A stretch of 34,239 nt of DNA. It comes from Clostridia bacterium. GTDB taxonomy: Bacteria; Bacillota; Clostridia; Oscillospirales; CAG-272. Below the pieces are notes generated by a model. The model was given only the letters and a program-made list of their open reading frames with translations. It did no database searches and had not been told where the DNA came from. This document shows positions 18,405 to 26,871 of the stretch, piece by piece. Position 1 is the first letter of the stretch. The number at the start of each line of letters is the position of its first letter. Both the position numbers and the translations under genes were made by a program. The DNA is taken from the NCBI GenBank assembly GCA_028720145.1, contig JAQYLJ010000015.1, positions 1-34,239 on the forward strand, given 5' to 3'.

Positions 18405-21296
18405 ATGAAATCCATGAAAAAATTGCTATCGATTTTTGTCAGTTTGGTTCTTGTGACGCTGCTGTTCACGCTCTGCTTCGTGGCGGTGAGCGCGAACGAC
18501 ACCGACCCCGTCTGTGACGCTACCCTCGCGGGGTATCAGAATCAGGTGGGCGGCAGCGGACTCCGCGTCATCGCGGAAATCGCGAATGTGAGCGAGTACA
18601 GCGAGATCGGCTTCGTCCTCTCGAACGGGACGAGCGAGAAAACCGTATCGATCACAACCGTATTCACGACCCTGTTGGCGTCGAACGCCGCGGGCGATAC
18701 CTATGAGGCACTGACCGCGAGCGAGGGGCACTACCTCTACGCACTCGTGCTCACGGAAGTGCCGGACATCGACATCACCCTCACCGTCACGCCCTATACC
18801 GTGCGTGCGGATAACGGCACGACCGTGAGAGGGACTACCAAGACCCTCGCGAAGAGCGCGGGCGGCAGTTTCGCCCAAGTGAGCGAGACCGCCAAATACG
18901 AGGTTTTGAACGGCGGATTCGAGAAAGGTGACCTCACCGGCTGGACGCTCTCGGGCGACATCGGCGTGGTCTCGAACGACAGCACCTATTGGAACAACCC
19001 CGATAACACCTACGATAAAGCGGGTGATTACCTCTTTACTTGGTGGAGCTGGAATACCGAAGCGAACGCGGAGATCAACCGCGAGAGCGCGACAGGTACC
19101 TTGACGAGCAGCACCTTTGTCCTGCAACCCTCGGCGTATGTATCGTTCCGCTTCGGTGCGGGTGTCAATAACGCAGGCATCCGTGTGGAATTTGTCAACG
19201 CCGATACAGGCGCTGTCATCGGACAGTTCTTCAACACCTCACCGCGTGACGGGCATCTGATTCCCTACGGCTACAGGTTCTCGAACTCCGAGGAAATCAA
19301 CTGCTATATCCGCGTCGTGGACGAAGCGAGCAGCGGATGGGGCTGTTTCGCGGTGGACGACTTCGTGACCTATTATCCCGCGGACGAGACCCTTGCAGGT
19401 GCGGTTTCCGCCATCAATGCCGTCGCCCTCAAAGAGGAACTGCAGGCAGAGATCGATAATAACCGCCTGACCGCGCAGGGCGACTATACCGCCGATTCCT
19501 ATGCCACTTATGTGACGGCGCTCGCAAATGCCGAGAATACGGTCGGAGGAGTGAATCTGCCTTCGGTCATCACCGCCACGCTGAATACCTTGCGGGATGC
19601 GAAAGCGGGTCTGACCCCGAGAAGCGTGACCGAAGTCACGGGCGCGCGTAAGGAGCTGTCCATCGTCGTGGACGAAAGTTACGAGTTGCTCTTTGCGGAT
19701 TATGTCAACACCGACGGGCTCTCGGGCATCACCTACGCGGTCGCATGCGGCGCGGGCGTGACCTATACCGAGATTGCGGGCGGCGTGACCCTCTTGGCGG
19801 GTTCCTCCGCGGCATCCGATGTTCCCGTGACCATTACGGTATCCTACTACGGAAAGACCGCCCTGACAGTGACCCTCTCGGTCACCGTCACCGAGGATGT
19901 CACGCCGAGCGTGAATACTTCGACCTCCCGTGATTTGGATCTCTACGGTGCCACCGATACCGATAAGACCGTAGACTTCTCTGCCGCGGTGAACAATCCG
20001 GGCGGACTTACCCTGACCTACACGGTGACCCTGAACGGGGAACCCGTGACTTTGACCGATGGCTCGAAACTCGTGTTCTCTGCAACAGCCCCCCTCGGTG
20101 AAGCGTATACCTCCTATGTCTATCATGTGGTTGTCGGCTACACCGTGAACGAGGTCGCGGACACCCTCTCGTTCGATTACACCCTGCGCGTGAAGGACAC
20201 CGCGGGCTACCGTGTACCGAACGGCGGCTTTGAGAGTGGGAACCTCAACGGCTGGCATCTGACCAATTCCGACCTCGGCGCGGTCTCGGACGGCTCCTAC
20301 TACTGGGTGGGCGACGCGGAATCCGCGATCGGCTTTACCTTCAACAAAGACGGCGAGTGGTTCTTCAATGCCTATGCCACCGACAGAGAAAACGCGCTCG
20401 GCACGCTAACGAGTTCTGCCTTCATCATCGGGAACAGCGGCTGGATGACCTTCAAACTCGGTGCCGCGAAGAATGTGAACTCGGTCTATATCGAAGTCTT
20501 CGACGCTTCGACGGGCGAGATTCTCGCACGGTTCGGGAACACTGCGTGGGCAGACCGCACGGACGGCGTGAAGAGCGGTTGCACCATGATTGCCTATAAG
20601 GCAGACCTCTCCGCGTTCCTCGGCAGAACCGTCAAGGTGCGCGTGGTGGATAACGCTTCGAGCGACTACGGGCTCTTCTTCGTCGACAGCTTCAACAGCT
20701 GGTACGACGCGGAGCCGGGCAACGAGTTCGTGACCGCGGTCCCGCAGACCCTGCTCGCGAACAGCATCTACGAAGTAGCGAACGGCGGCTTCGAGACGGG
20801 CGACCTCTCGGGCTGGCACCTCTCGGGCAATATGGGTGTGGTGTCGAACGACAGCACCTATTGGAACGACGCGAACAGAACCTATGACAAAGAGGGGAAT
20901 TACCTCTTTACCTGGTGGAGCTGGAATCCCGAAACGAATGCGGAGGTCAACCGCGAGGGCGAGACGGGTACGCTCACCAGCAGCGTCTTTGTCCTGAAAG
21001 CGGGCGCCATCGTCAACTTCAAGTTCGGCGGCGGCAGCGGCAACCAGAATATCTATATCGAGTTCGTCAACGCCGATACCGGCGAGACCATGGCGAAGTT
21101 CTATAACACGAACGCGAACGACGGGAAGTTGATCGGCTATACCTATCAGTTCACGGGTACCGAAGACACGAACTGCTACATCCGCGTGGTGGATAACGCC
21201 ACGAGCGGTTGGGGGTGCCTGACTGTCGACGGGTTTGAAGTGAACGCCGCCACCAAAGCGGACGGTTATCTCGACGCGACCAATCAGATTCAGTAA
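18405..21296 (+). CDS. Secreted multidomain protein with three 'NGGFExGxLxGW' modules, a FIVAR-like helical segment and Ig-like region
   Basis: Signal peptide MKSMKKLLSIFVSLVLVTLLFTLCFVAVSA; modules at NGGFEKGDLTGW, NGGFESGNLNGW, NGGFETGDLSGW; helical AALKEELQAEID...TLRDAKAGLTPRS-like stretch. Start chosen by RBS at 18405. Confidence 0.82.
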   Translation: MKSMKKLLSIFVSLVLVTLLFTLCFVAVSANDTDPVCDATLAGYQNQVGGSGLRVIAEIANVSEYSEIGFVLSNGTSEKTVSITTVFTTLLASNAAGDTYEALTASEGHYLYALVLTEVPDIDITLTVTPYTVRADNGTTVRGTTKTLAKSAGGSFAQVSETAKYEVLNGGFEKGDLTGWTLSGDIGVVSNDSTYWNNPDNTYDKAGDYLFTWWSWNTEANAEINRESATGTLTSSTFVLQPSAYVSFRFGAGVNNAGIRVEFVNADTGAVIGQFFNTSPRDGHLIPYGYRFSNSEEINCYIRVVDEASSGWGCFAVDDFVTYYPADETLAGAVSAINAVALKEELQAEIDNNRLTAQGDYTADSYATYVTALANAENTVGGVNLPSVITATLNTLRDAKAGLTPRSVTEVTGARKELSIVVDESYELLFADYVNTDGLSGITYAVACGAGVTYTEIAGGVTLLAGSSAASDVPVTITVSYYGKTALTVTLSVTVTEDVTPSVNTSTSRDLDLYGATDTDKTVDFSAAVNNPGGLTLTYTVTLNGEPVTLTDGSKLVFSATAPLGEAYTSYVYHVVVGYTVNEVADTLSFDYTLRVKDTAGYRVPNGGFESGNLNGWHLTNSDLGAVSDGSYYWVGDAESAIGFTFNKDGEWFFNAYATDRENALGTLTSSAFIIGNSGWMTFKLGAAKNVNSVYIEVFDASTGEILARFGNTAWADRTDGVKSGCTMIAYKADLSAFLGRTVKVRVVDNASSDYGLFFVDSFNSWYDAEPGNEFVTAVPQTLLANSIYEVANGGFETGDLSGWHLSGNMGVVSNDSTYWNDANRTYDKEGNYLFTWWSWNPETNAEVNREGETGTLTSSVFVLKAGAIVNFKFGGGSGNQNIYIEFVNADTGETMAKFYNTNANDGKLIGYTYQFTGTEDTNCYIRVVDNATSGWGCLTVDGFEVNAATKADGYLDATNQIQ

Positions 21297-21303
21297 TATC
21301 CTC

Positions 21304-21329
21304 TCCGAGCGGGCGCACGCCCGCTCGGA
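21304..21329 (+). promoter_or_regulatory. GC-rich intercistronic hairpin
   Basis: TCCGAGCGGGCG (21304-21315)/CGCCCGCTCGGA (21318-21329), perfect 12-bp arms, no U-tract. Confidence 0.6.
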
Positions 21330-21345
21330 ATGAAAAGAGTTTTCC

Positions 21346-22701
21346 ATGAACGACAAACTATTTGACGCATATCCGCTTTTCCATATCACGGGGCGACCCG
21401 GTTGGATCAACGACCCGAACGGTCTGGTATATTTCCGCGGACAATACCATGTTTTCTACCAATACTACCCCGCGGCTACCCATTGGGGACCCATGCACTG
21501 GGGTCATGTCGTAAGTGACGACCTCAAACAGTGGGAGCAGATGCCCATTGCGCTCGCTCCGGGCGGGAAGGGGGATAGAGACGGCTGTTTTTCGGGGAGT
21601 GCCATTGTATGGCAGGACAGAATTTGGCTCCTCTATACCGGCTTTACCGAGAACGGCGGTGGGGATGCCATTCGGCAGGTGCAGTGCCTCGCCTCTTCCG
21701 CGGACGGCGTTCGGTTTGAAAAGCACGGAGTCGTCATCGACGAAAATGATTTGCCCGCAGACTATTCCCCGAGTGACTTCCGCGACCCGAAAGTCTGGCG
21801 GTCGGGAGACAGCTTCTTTTGCGTCGTGGCGGCTCGCCGCGTGGGCGGTCGGGGGCGGGTGCTTCTCTATCGCTCCGAGGATTTGCGGACATGGCATTTT
21901 GTCGGAGACCTCTTCGGTGTGGACAGCCGCGGGAGCATGATCGAGTGCCCCGACTATCGGTCGGACCTCGGACTCCTCATGCTCTGTGAGCAGTTTCAGC
22001 CGCAGGAGGGACATACGCACCTCAATATCCATACCAATCGCTACTATCTCGGGATACTCGATGAGACGAGCGGCTCGTTCCGCCCGACCTCGGAGGGCAT
22101 CTGCGATTACGGCTTCGATTTCTACGCGCCGCAGACCTTTGCGGATACGCCCGTGATGATCGGTTGGATGAATATGTGGGACAGAAATGTTCCCTCCGCC
22201 GATTACGGGTTCGCGGGGATGCTGACCCTGCCGCGCCGACTGGAAGTGCGGGATGGGCGGCTCCGGCAGACCCCCTGTCTCCCCGAGACACGCATCGTCC
22301 GTACCGAAAACGGTATGGGGACTCTCACCGATTGTGCCGTGACAGGTGTCATCGAAGTGCGGGCGCGGGATTTGCGACACCTCACCCTCCGCCTGCGGGT
22401 CAAAGGCGAGCAGTCTACGATCCTTTCCTATCGTGCGGGAGAATGGGTGTTTGACCGCTCGCACGCAGGGGTCGCCATTACGGGCGTGGAACAGGACGCG
22501 GACAGCCGGGCGGGGATTCGTCGGATGCCGGGAGAGGGAGATTATGTGTCCCTCACCGTGGTGATGGACCGCTATTCCGTCGAAGTGTTCGCGAACGGGC
22601 GCGCGCTCACCTCGACCGTCTATCCCGATGCCGATGCGGACGGGATTGTCTTCGAGGCGGATGCCGCGGAGTGCACCTATACCCGCGCGGAACTCGTCTG
22701 A
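21346..22701 (+). CDS. GH32 beta-fructofuranosidase / sucrose(-6-phosphate) hydrolase, predicted cytoplasmic
   Basis: No signal peptide; WINDPNGLVYFRGQYHVFYQYYP, FRDPKVW, MIECPDY motifs. Confidence 0.92.
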   Translation: MNDKLFDAYPLFHITGRPGWINDPNGLVYFRGQYHVFYQYYPAATHWGPMHWGHVVSDDLKQWEQMPIALAPGGKGDRDGCFSGSAIVWQDRIWLLYTGFTENGGGDAIRQVQCLASSADGVRFEKHGVVIDENDLPADYSPSDFRDPKVWRSGDSFFCVVAARRVGGRGRVLLYRSEDLRTWHFVGDLFGVDSRGSMIECPDYRSDLGLLMLCEQFQPQEGHTHLNIHTNRYYLGILDETSGSFRPTSEGICDYGFDFYAPQTFADTPVMIGWMNMWDRNVPSADYGFAGMLTLPRRLEVRDGRLRQTPCLPETRIVRTENGMGTLTDCAVTGVIEVRARDLRHLTLRLRVKGEQSTILSYRAGEWVFDRSHAGVAITGVEQDADSRAGIRRMPGEGDYVSLTVVMDRYSVEVFANGRALTSTVYPDADADGIVFEADAAECTYTRAELV

Positions 22702-22842
22702 TTCGCCCCCTCGTTTTTCCGGTTCTCGCCTCTGCGGGCGAAAAAACTAACCCCTGCGGGTAATGCGCAAGAGCCATAGGGATTATTAGTCAGAAATAAA
22801 AGTATAGTGTGCTTTTTTTCTCCACAAAAGATTTAAAATTAT

Positions 22843-23018
22843 GTTATATTTTTAGTCTTACGGCTAAAAGTGATATGCAAGTGGCTTGCGTTATATTTTG
22901 ACTTTCAGTCAAAGTTATATTATATTTGCCTTAACTTCTCCCATAGGGGGAAATATAACTTTGCGCAAGCAAAATATCACTGCGATAGCAATATAACTTG
23001 CCGAAAGGCAAATATAAC
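22843..23018. repeat. Array of short hairpins framed by GTTATAT (left) and ATATAAC (right) boxes
   Basis: Boxes at 22843, 22870 (GTGATAT), 22890, 22914 and mirrored ATATAAC/ATATCAC at 22953, 22974, 22991, 23012, with small palindromes between (TTTAGTC/GGCTAAA, GCAAG/CTTGC, TTTGACT/AGTCAAA, TTTGC/GCAAA, TGC/GCA, TTGCC/GGCAA). Confidence 0.8.
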
Positions 23019-23021
23019 TAA

Positions 23022-23070
23022 CGGCGTAGTGATAAATCCCTATCACTACGCCGCTAATCGGGCGTTTTTC
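23022..23070 (+). terminator. Long hairpin with following T-rich tract, probable terminator in the convergent intergenic region
   Basis: CGGCGTAGTGATA (23022-23034)/TATCACTACGCCG (23041-23053), then GGGCGTTTTTCTTTT. Confidence 0.55.
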
Positions 23071-23141
23071 TTTTGTCGTTTTTTGCCGATACGGGTTGCG
23101 ACCGTGCGCGGCGGTGCCGTCATGCGTTTGTATGCCGACAT

Positions 23142-23450
23142 TTACTCGGACTGCGCGAGGAGCTGCGCGAGGGCACCGGGGGAGAGGGTACCGGCGCGGC
23201 GGGCGCATTCCTTCCCGTCGCGGAGCAGGACCGTCAGGGGGATGGCGCGGACCCCGAACGCATCGCAGAGCGCGGGCGCGTCTGCCGTATCGACGAGGAA
23301 GAACTGCCAGTCCGAACGCATCTCTGCCGCGTGCCTGAATACGGGGACATAGGTGTGACAATGGGGGCAATGTGCGCCCGAAAAGCAGAGGGCGACTTTT
23401 CCTTTGCTCTGTTTCAGGGTCGCGAGGGCGGTATCCGTGAGTATTTCCAT
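23142..23450 (-). CDS. Thioredoxin-like protein (CPHC active site)
   Basis: KVALCFSGAHCPHCHTYVPVF, VDTADAPALCDAFGVRAIPLTVLLRDGKE; start at 23450 supported by RBS GGAGA. Confidence 0.85.
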   Translation of the reverse strand: MEILTDTALATLKQSKGKVALCFSGAHCPHCHTYVPVFRHAAEMRSDWQFFLVDTADAPALCDAFGVRAIPLTVLLRDGKECARRAGTLSPGALAQLLAQSE

Positions 23451-23531
23451 GGGATGTCTCCTGTCTTTTGGGTGAAAACCCGTTTTAGACCTAGGATGCG
23501 CCACTCTGCACGGAGATATGTATGCGGCGGG

Positions 23532-24362
23532 TCAATCGACCCATTGAATCGTATAGTTCCCGTCTCGGAGCAGGTAGTCCATGACCGCGTCGTAGAGCGC
23601 CTGATTGCGGACATAGGGGTGGGTCTCGGTGAGGGGTTCGGACGACGGGAGCGGAACCCCCGTCGGGGCGAAACAATCGGCGGCGGTTTCCTCGCTAAGA
23701 GCCGCCGCGGTCTCTTGGAGGACGGCGGGGTCAAGTGTGAGCGTGACACTGTGAAAGACAAGCGCGACCGCGAGGTTCGCGCGAGCGATGGCGCGCGCGT
23801 TTTCTCGGAGATAGGTCTCGCCCGCCGCAGCACTGACAAGAGAAAAGGTCTTCGCGACATAGGAGGCGAGGTCGGGAGATTGGTCCTCGGGCGTGCCGTA
23901 GAGGGCGATCAGGGTATTTTCATAGACCCGCATGCTCTCAAAATAGTTCTCGAGCGCGGCGAGGTTATAGGCATAGTCCTCCGCGGGGACCTCCCCATCG
24001 CCATAAGCCTCGGTGAGTAAGAGAAGAACCGCGTCCTCGAGCGCGAACCGCAGAATTTCCGCGTCGTATTCGTCTGCCGCATCTTGCGTCTCGTCACCGC
24101 CCGCGCCCGTATTTTCCGGCTCCTCCCCGTCATAGAGCCATAGAGATTTTCGCGACAGGACAAGGGTCATGTCGGTATACACCTCCTGCGGGATCGGGGG
24201 ATAGGCAGAGAGGTCCGCCCCGAGATAGTCGAAAGGCTGAACGGGAGCGGGCGACCCCTCTCCCGCGCGACTGTCCTCCCGACAGCCGACAAGCACGAGC
24301 GGAAGAAGCGAAAGAACCAAAACGAGCGCGACCGTGCGACGACGCATAGCGAAACCTCCCAT
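23532..24362 (-). CDS. Hypothetical lipoprotein, mostly alpha-helical
   Basis: Signal plus lipobox LPLVLVGC; no recognised domain. Confidence 0.7.
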   Translation of the reverse strand: MGGFAMRRRTVALVLVLSLLPLVLVGCREDSRAGEGSPAPVQPFDYLGADLSAYPPIPQEVYTDMTLVLSRKSLWLYDGEEPENTGAGGDETQDAADEYDAEILRFALEDAVLLLLTEAYGDGEVPAEDYAYNLAALENYFESMRVYENTLIALYGTPEDQSPDLASYVAKTFSLVSAAAGETYLRENARAIARANLAVALVFHSVTLTLDPAVLQETAAALSEETAADCFAPTGVPLPSSEPLTETHPYVRNQALYDAVMDYLLRDGNYTIQWVD

Positions 24363-24363
24363 A

Positions 24364-24729
24364 GTGAATTGTCAAGTGAAGTGCAACACCTGATAGAATC
24401 ATTTATCGAGAAGTACTCAACCGCATCGAACAGTAAAAGACACCCCGTTCGTGCCTTCTCCCGCGGGAGAAGGTGGCAGCCGACGGCTGACGGATGAGGC
24501 GTTACACAACGGATTTCATTCAGATGCGAAGTTGTTGTTTTGCTTCTCTTACTCCTCATCCACCGCTGACGCGGTCCCCCTTCTCCCACAGGAGAAGGCA
24601 AATCAAATCACGGACGGGACGCTCGGGCAATCACCGGGAAGTATTCTTTGTGCTGCAACTACATGAGAACAGGTTTGCTGTATGAGTTTTTTCTTTTTTC
24701 CAAGTGTTGCACTTGATAGTATAATTCAC
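24364..24729. mobile_element. MITE-like/degenerate IS remnant with 26-bp imperfect terminal inverted repeats
   Basis: GTGAATTGTCAAGTGAAGTGCAACAC (24364-24389) versus the reverse complement of 24704-24729 (GTGAATTATACTATCAAGTGCAACAC), 19/26 identical by eye; no transposase ORF inside. Confidence 0.5.
24452..24600. repeat. 149-bp inverted-repeat element nested inside 24364-24729
   Basis: TGCCTTCTCC (24452-24461)/GGAGAAGGCA (24591-24600); the left arm contains a perfect 20-bp palindrome CCTTCTCCCGCGGGAGAAGG; GGATGAGG/CCTCATCC mirror motifs. Confidence 0.7.
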
Positions 24730-24739
24730 CCACCCATGT

Positions 24740-24765
24740 AAAAAGGGACTGTCGGAGACAGTCCC
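24740..24765 (-). terminator. Intrinsic terminator for the CPBP protease gene
   Basis: Minus strand GGGACTGTC-TCC-GACAGTCCC followed by TTTTTAC. Confidence 0.85.
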
Positions 24766-24793
24766 AAGACAAGCATATGCGTATCGCGCCAAG

Positions 24794-25813
24794 TTATGCG
24801 AGGAAAATGGTCGCGACAATCGAGAGCAGGGTGATGACGAGGTAGAGGATGGCGCCCGGGTTCGCGAGGATGGCGTGCGCCCGGGTACGCGGGGCGAGGG
24901 GACAGGGGGTGAGCCCCTGTTTCAGCTTGCGCCAGTACAAGACGAGGAAAACCAGCCCGATGATGGCGAAGAGGTAAGGCAGGTAACTCACTGCCATTAA
25001 GCAAATGAAAGAGAGGGGATTCGCCTCGATGAGCGCCTCCAACTCCGCATCGGTCGCACAGGAGAAAAAGTCGACCGGGAGAAGATACTCGACGATAGTC
25101 GGAAGAATCCCGCCGAAGAAGTTGACGATGCCGTGCATGAGGATGGTGTACAGCAGATTCCCGGTTTTGAGATAGACATATGCGAGCAGCCCGCCGAGAA
25201 GCGCGGCATAGAAGAACTGCTCAATATTTCCGTGAAACAGACCGAATGCCACGCCCGAGAGAATTACGCAGGCGATATCCCCGAGGAACGAGAGACGGTC
25301 GACGAGGAATTTCCTGAAAAACAGTTCCTCCATCACGGGGGCGATGATCAGCGAGTAAAGACACGAGAGCCAAAGGGCGGAGCCGCGAATCGCCTCGGTG
25401 ATGGAGCTTTCCTGTTCTCCTGCGAAGCGTTCGATGAAGCGGTTGATATTCTGTCCGATGATGCTCCCGAGAGTCATGAGCAGAAAACCGATGAAAAGGA
25501 AAATCAGAAAGGTCTTTGCGGAAAGACGCCTTTTCGGGAGATTCTCTTTTTCGAGCGGGCGCAGAATCAGATAGGTGAACGGAGCGGCAACCACATAGAG
25601 CGAGAAGATGGTGACCGTCCAGTTGTACCAGTCCGCCTCAAACAGTTCCGGCTGTATGAATTTTGTCAGCAGTTGGATAACGAGCGAGGCAACGGTCGAG
25701 ACCAGCATGAAAACGAATAGCGCGAGTCCCACCCGCGAGACGGCGCGAGAAGTCTTCTTTTCAAGGTCCGGGTTCGACTGTTGCTCTGGCTCCGAAAAAT
25801 GAAAGTATTCCAT
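24794..25813 (-). CDS. CPBP-family intramembrane metalloprotease
   Basis: EELFFRKFLVDRL, FGLFHGNIEQFFYA, LMHGIVNFFGG; multiple TMs. Confidence 0.9.
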   Translation of the reverse strand: MEYFHFSEPEQQSNPDLEKKTSRAVSRVGLALFVFMLVSTVASLVIQLLTKFIQPELFEADWYNWTVTIFSLYVVAAPFTYLILRPLEKENLPKRRLSAKTFLIFLFIGFLLMTLGSIIGQNINRFIERFAGEQESSITEAIRGSALWLSCLYSLIIAPVMEELFFRKFLVDRLSFLGDIACVILSGVAFGLFHGNIEQFFYAALLGGLLAYVYLKTGNLLYTILMHGIVNFFGGILPTIVEYLLPVDFFSCATDAELEALIEANPLSFICLMAVSYLPYLFAIIGLVFLVLYWRKLKQGLTPCPLAPRTRAHAILANPGAILYLVITLLSIVATIFLA

Positions 25814-25879
25814 CAGAGTCCCTTCCTTTCTGTCTTAGAAAGTGTAGCATATTTCTATAGAGAATACAAGAACCATTGC

Positions 25880-25908
25880 TTGACTTTTCTTTAAATTCTA
25901 TATATAAT
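25880..25908 (+). promoter_or_regulatory. Sigma70-type promoter
   Basis: TTGACT (25880-25885), 17-nt spacer, TATAAT (25903-25908). Confidence 0.8.
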
Positions 25909-25985
25909 GAAACCGTAAAATGCCCGGGCGGTGCCGTCATGCACGGCGACACCCAGACCTCGGGAGAAAAGGAGGCAGATGTGCG

Positions 25986-26786
25986 ATGACTGTTTTTCCG
26001 CCTTGCCCCAAGTGCCGCGGGCGGCTGTCTTACGATACCGAGCAGGATGTCTTTTTCTGCGATGCGTGCGGGAACAGATTTTTCCGTGAGATGCTGCTCG
26101 GGAAGCCGGTTGCCGGCTCCGAGACTACGGTCTACCGTGCGCCCGCTACGGGTACCGAGGAAATCTGCCTTTCGTCTCAGTTCGAGGAACCCACGGACGA
26201 CGAGCCGGTGAAAGAGCCGCTCCCCATGCAGAGCGTCAGCGTCGAGGGACATACCCCCGCGAAGGCCACGGGTCCCTCCCGACAGGCGCAGCGGATGATT
26301 GCCGCCTATGACAAAGAGCGCCAGAAACGCGAGGAGAACCGACGGGTCGCCGACGAGGAGATCTCCCGCGGGCGGGCGAGCGTCTCCGAGGGGGTCCTGC
26401 GCGCGAACCTGCATGAAATCAATGCCCCGCGGAGCAAGGGGCGACCTGTAGCGTCGGAAGAGACGAGCGTGAGCGGACAGATAGTGCCGAGTGAGCTGCC
26501 CACGGCGGACGATGCGCCCGATACTGCGGGACAGCCCGTGAGCCGTGACCGCCTGAAACTCGCCGTGCGCGCGGCGGAAGGTGTGCTGAAAGAGAAAAAG
26601 GCGGTCGCTAAAAAGCGCTCGAGAGAGATATGGAAACTCGAGAGACAGGCGGGCGAGAGCCGCACCGACTTCAAGCGCAGGCTGGACGAGGCGAACCGCG
26701 AGATCGACCTCGCAGAGATCGAAGTGAAAGAAGCAAAGGTTGCCTTAAAAGAAGCAAAACGCGCCTATAAACAGGCGGGCAAATAA
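25986..26786 (+). CDS. Hypothetical zinc-ribbon protein with charged C-terminal coiled coil
   Basis: CPKC...CDAC zinc ribbon at the N-terminus; C-terminal KLERQAGESRTDFKRRLDEANREIDLAEIEVKEAKVALKEAKRAYKQ; start by RBS AAAGGAGG. Confidence 0.75.
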   Translation: MTVFPPCPKCRGRLSYDTEQDVFFCDACGNRFFREMLLGKPVAGSETTVYRAPATGTEEICLSSQFEEPTDDEPVKEPLPMQSVSVEGHTPAKATGPSRQAQRMIAAYDKERQKREENRRVADEEISRGRASVSEGVLRANLHEINAPRSKGRPVASEETSVSGQIVPSELPTADDAPDTAGQPVSRDRLKLAVRAAEGVLKEKKAVAKKRSREIWKLERQAGESRTDFKRRLDEANREIDLAEIEVKEAKVALKEAKRAYKQAGK

Positions 26787-26810
26787 CGCCGACCTAGCCA
26801 CAAAAAGTCA

Positions 26811-26845
26811 AAGAGGAGCCGAAAACATGGCTCCTCTTCCTTTTT
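26811..26845. terminator. Bidirectional terminator between convergent genes
   Basis: AAGAGGAGCC (26811-26820)/GGCTCCTCTT (26829-26838), T-rich tract after and A-rich tract before. Confidence 0.75.
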
Positions 26846-26871
26846 CTCCTCGGGTCTTTTGCCGCGGAAAA

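Noticed and set aside
15572-18502. 976-aa minus-strand ORF opposite the NGGF lipoprotein
   Set aside because: Antisense open frame produced by GC-biased codon usage and repeated modules; no RBS, no family motifs, and the plus-strand protein has lipobox and repeats.
22843-23018. CRISPR array
   Set aside because: Units are far too short, repeats occur in opposite orientations on the two sides, and 'spacers' are palindromes; no cas genes visible.
22870-23352. 160-aa plus-strand ORF across the hairpin array
   Set aside because: Crosses palindromic non-coding sequence and runs antisense to the thioredoxin-like gene.
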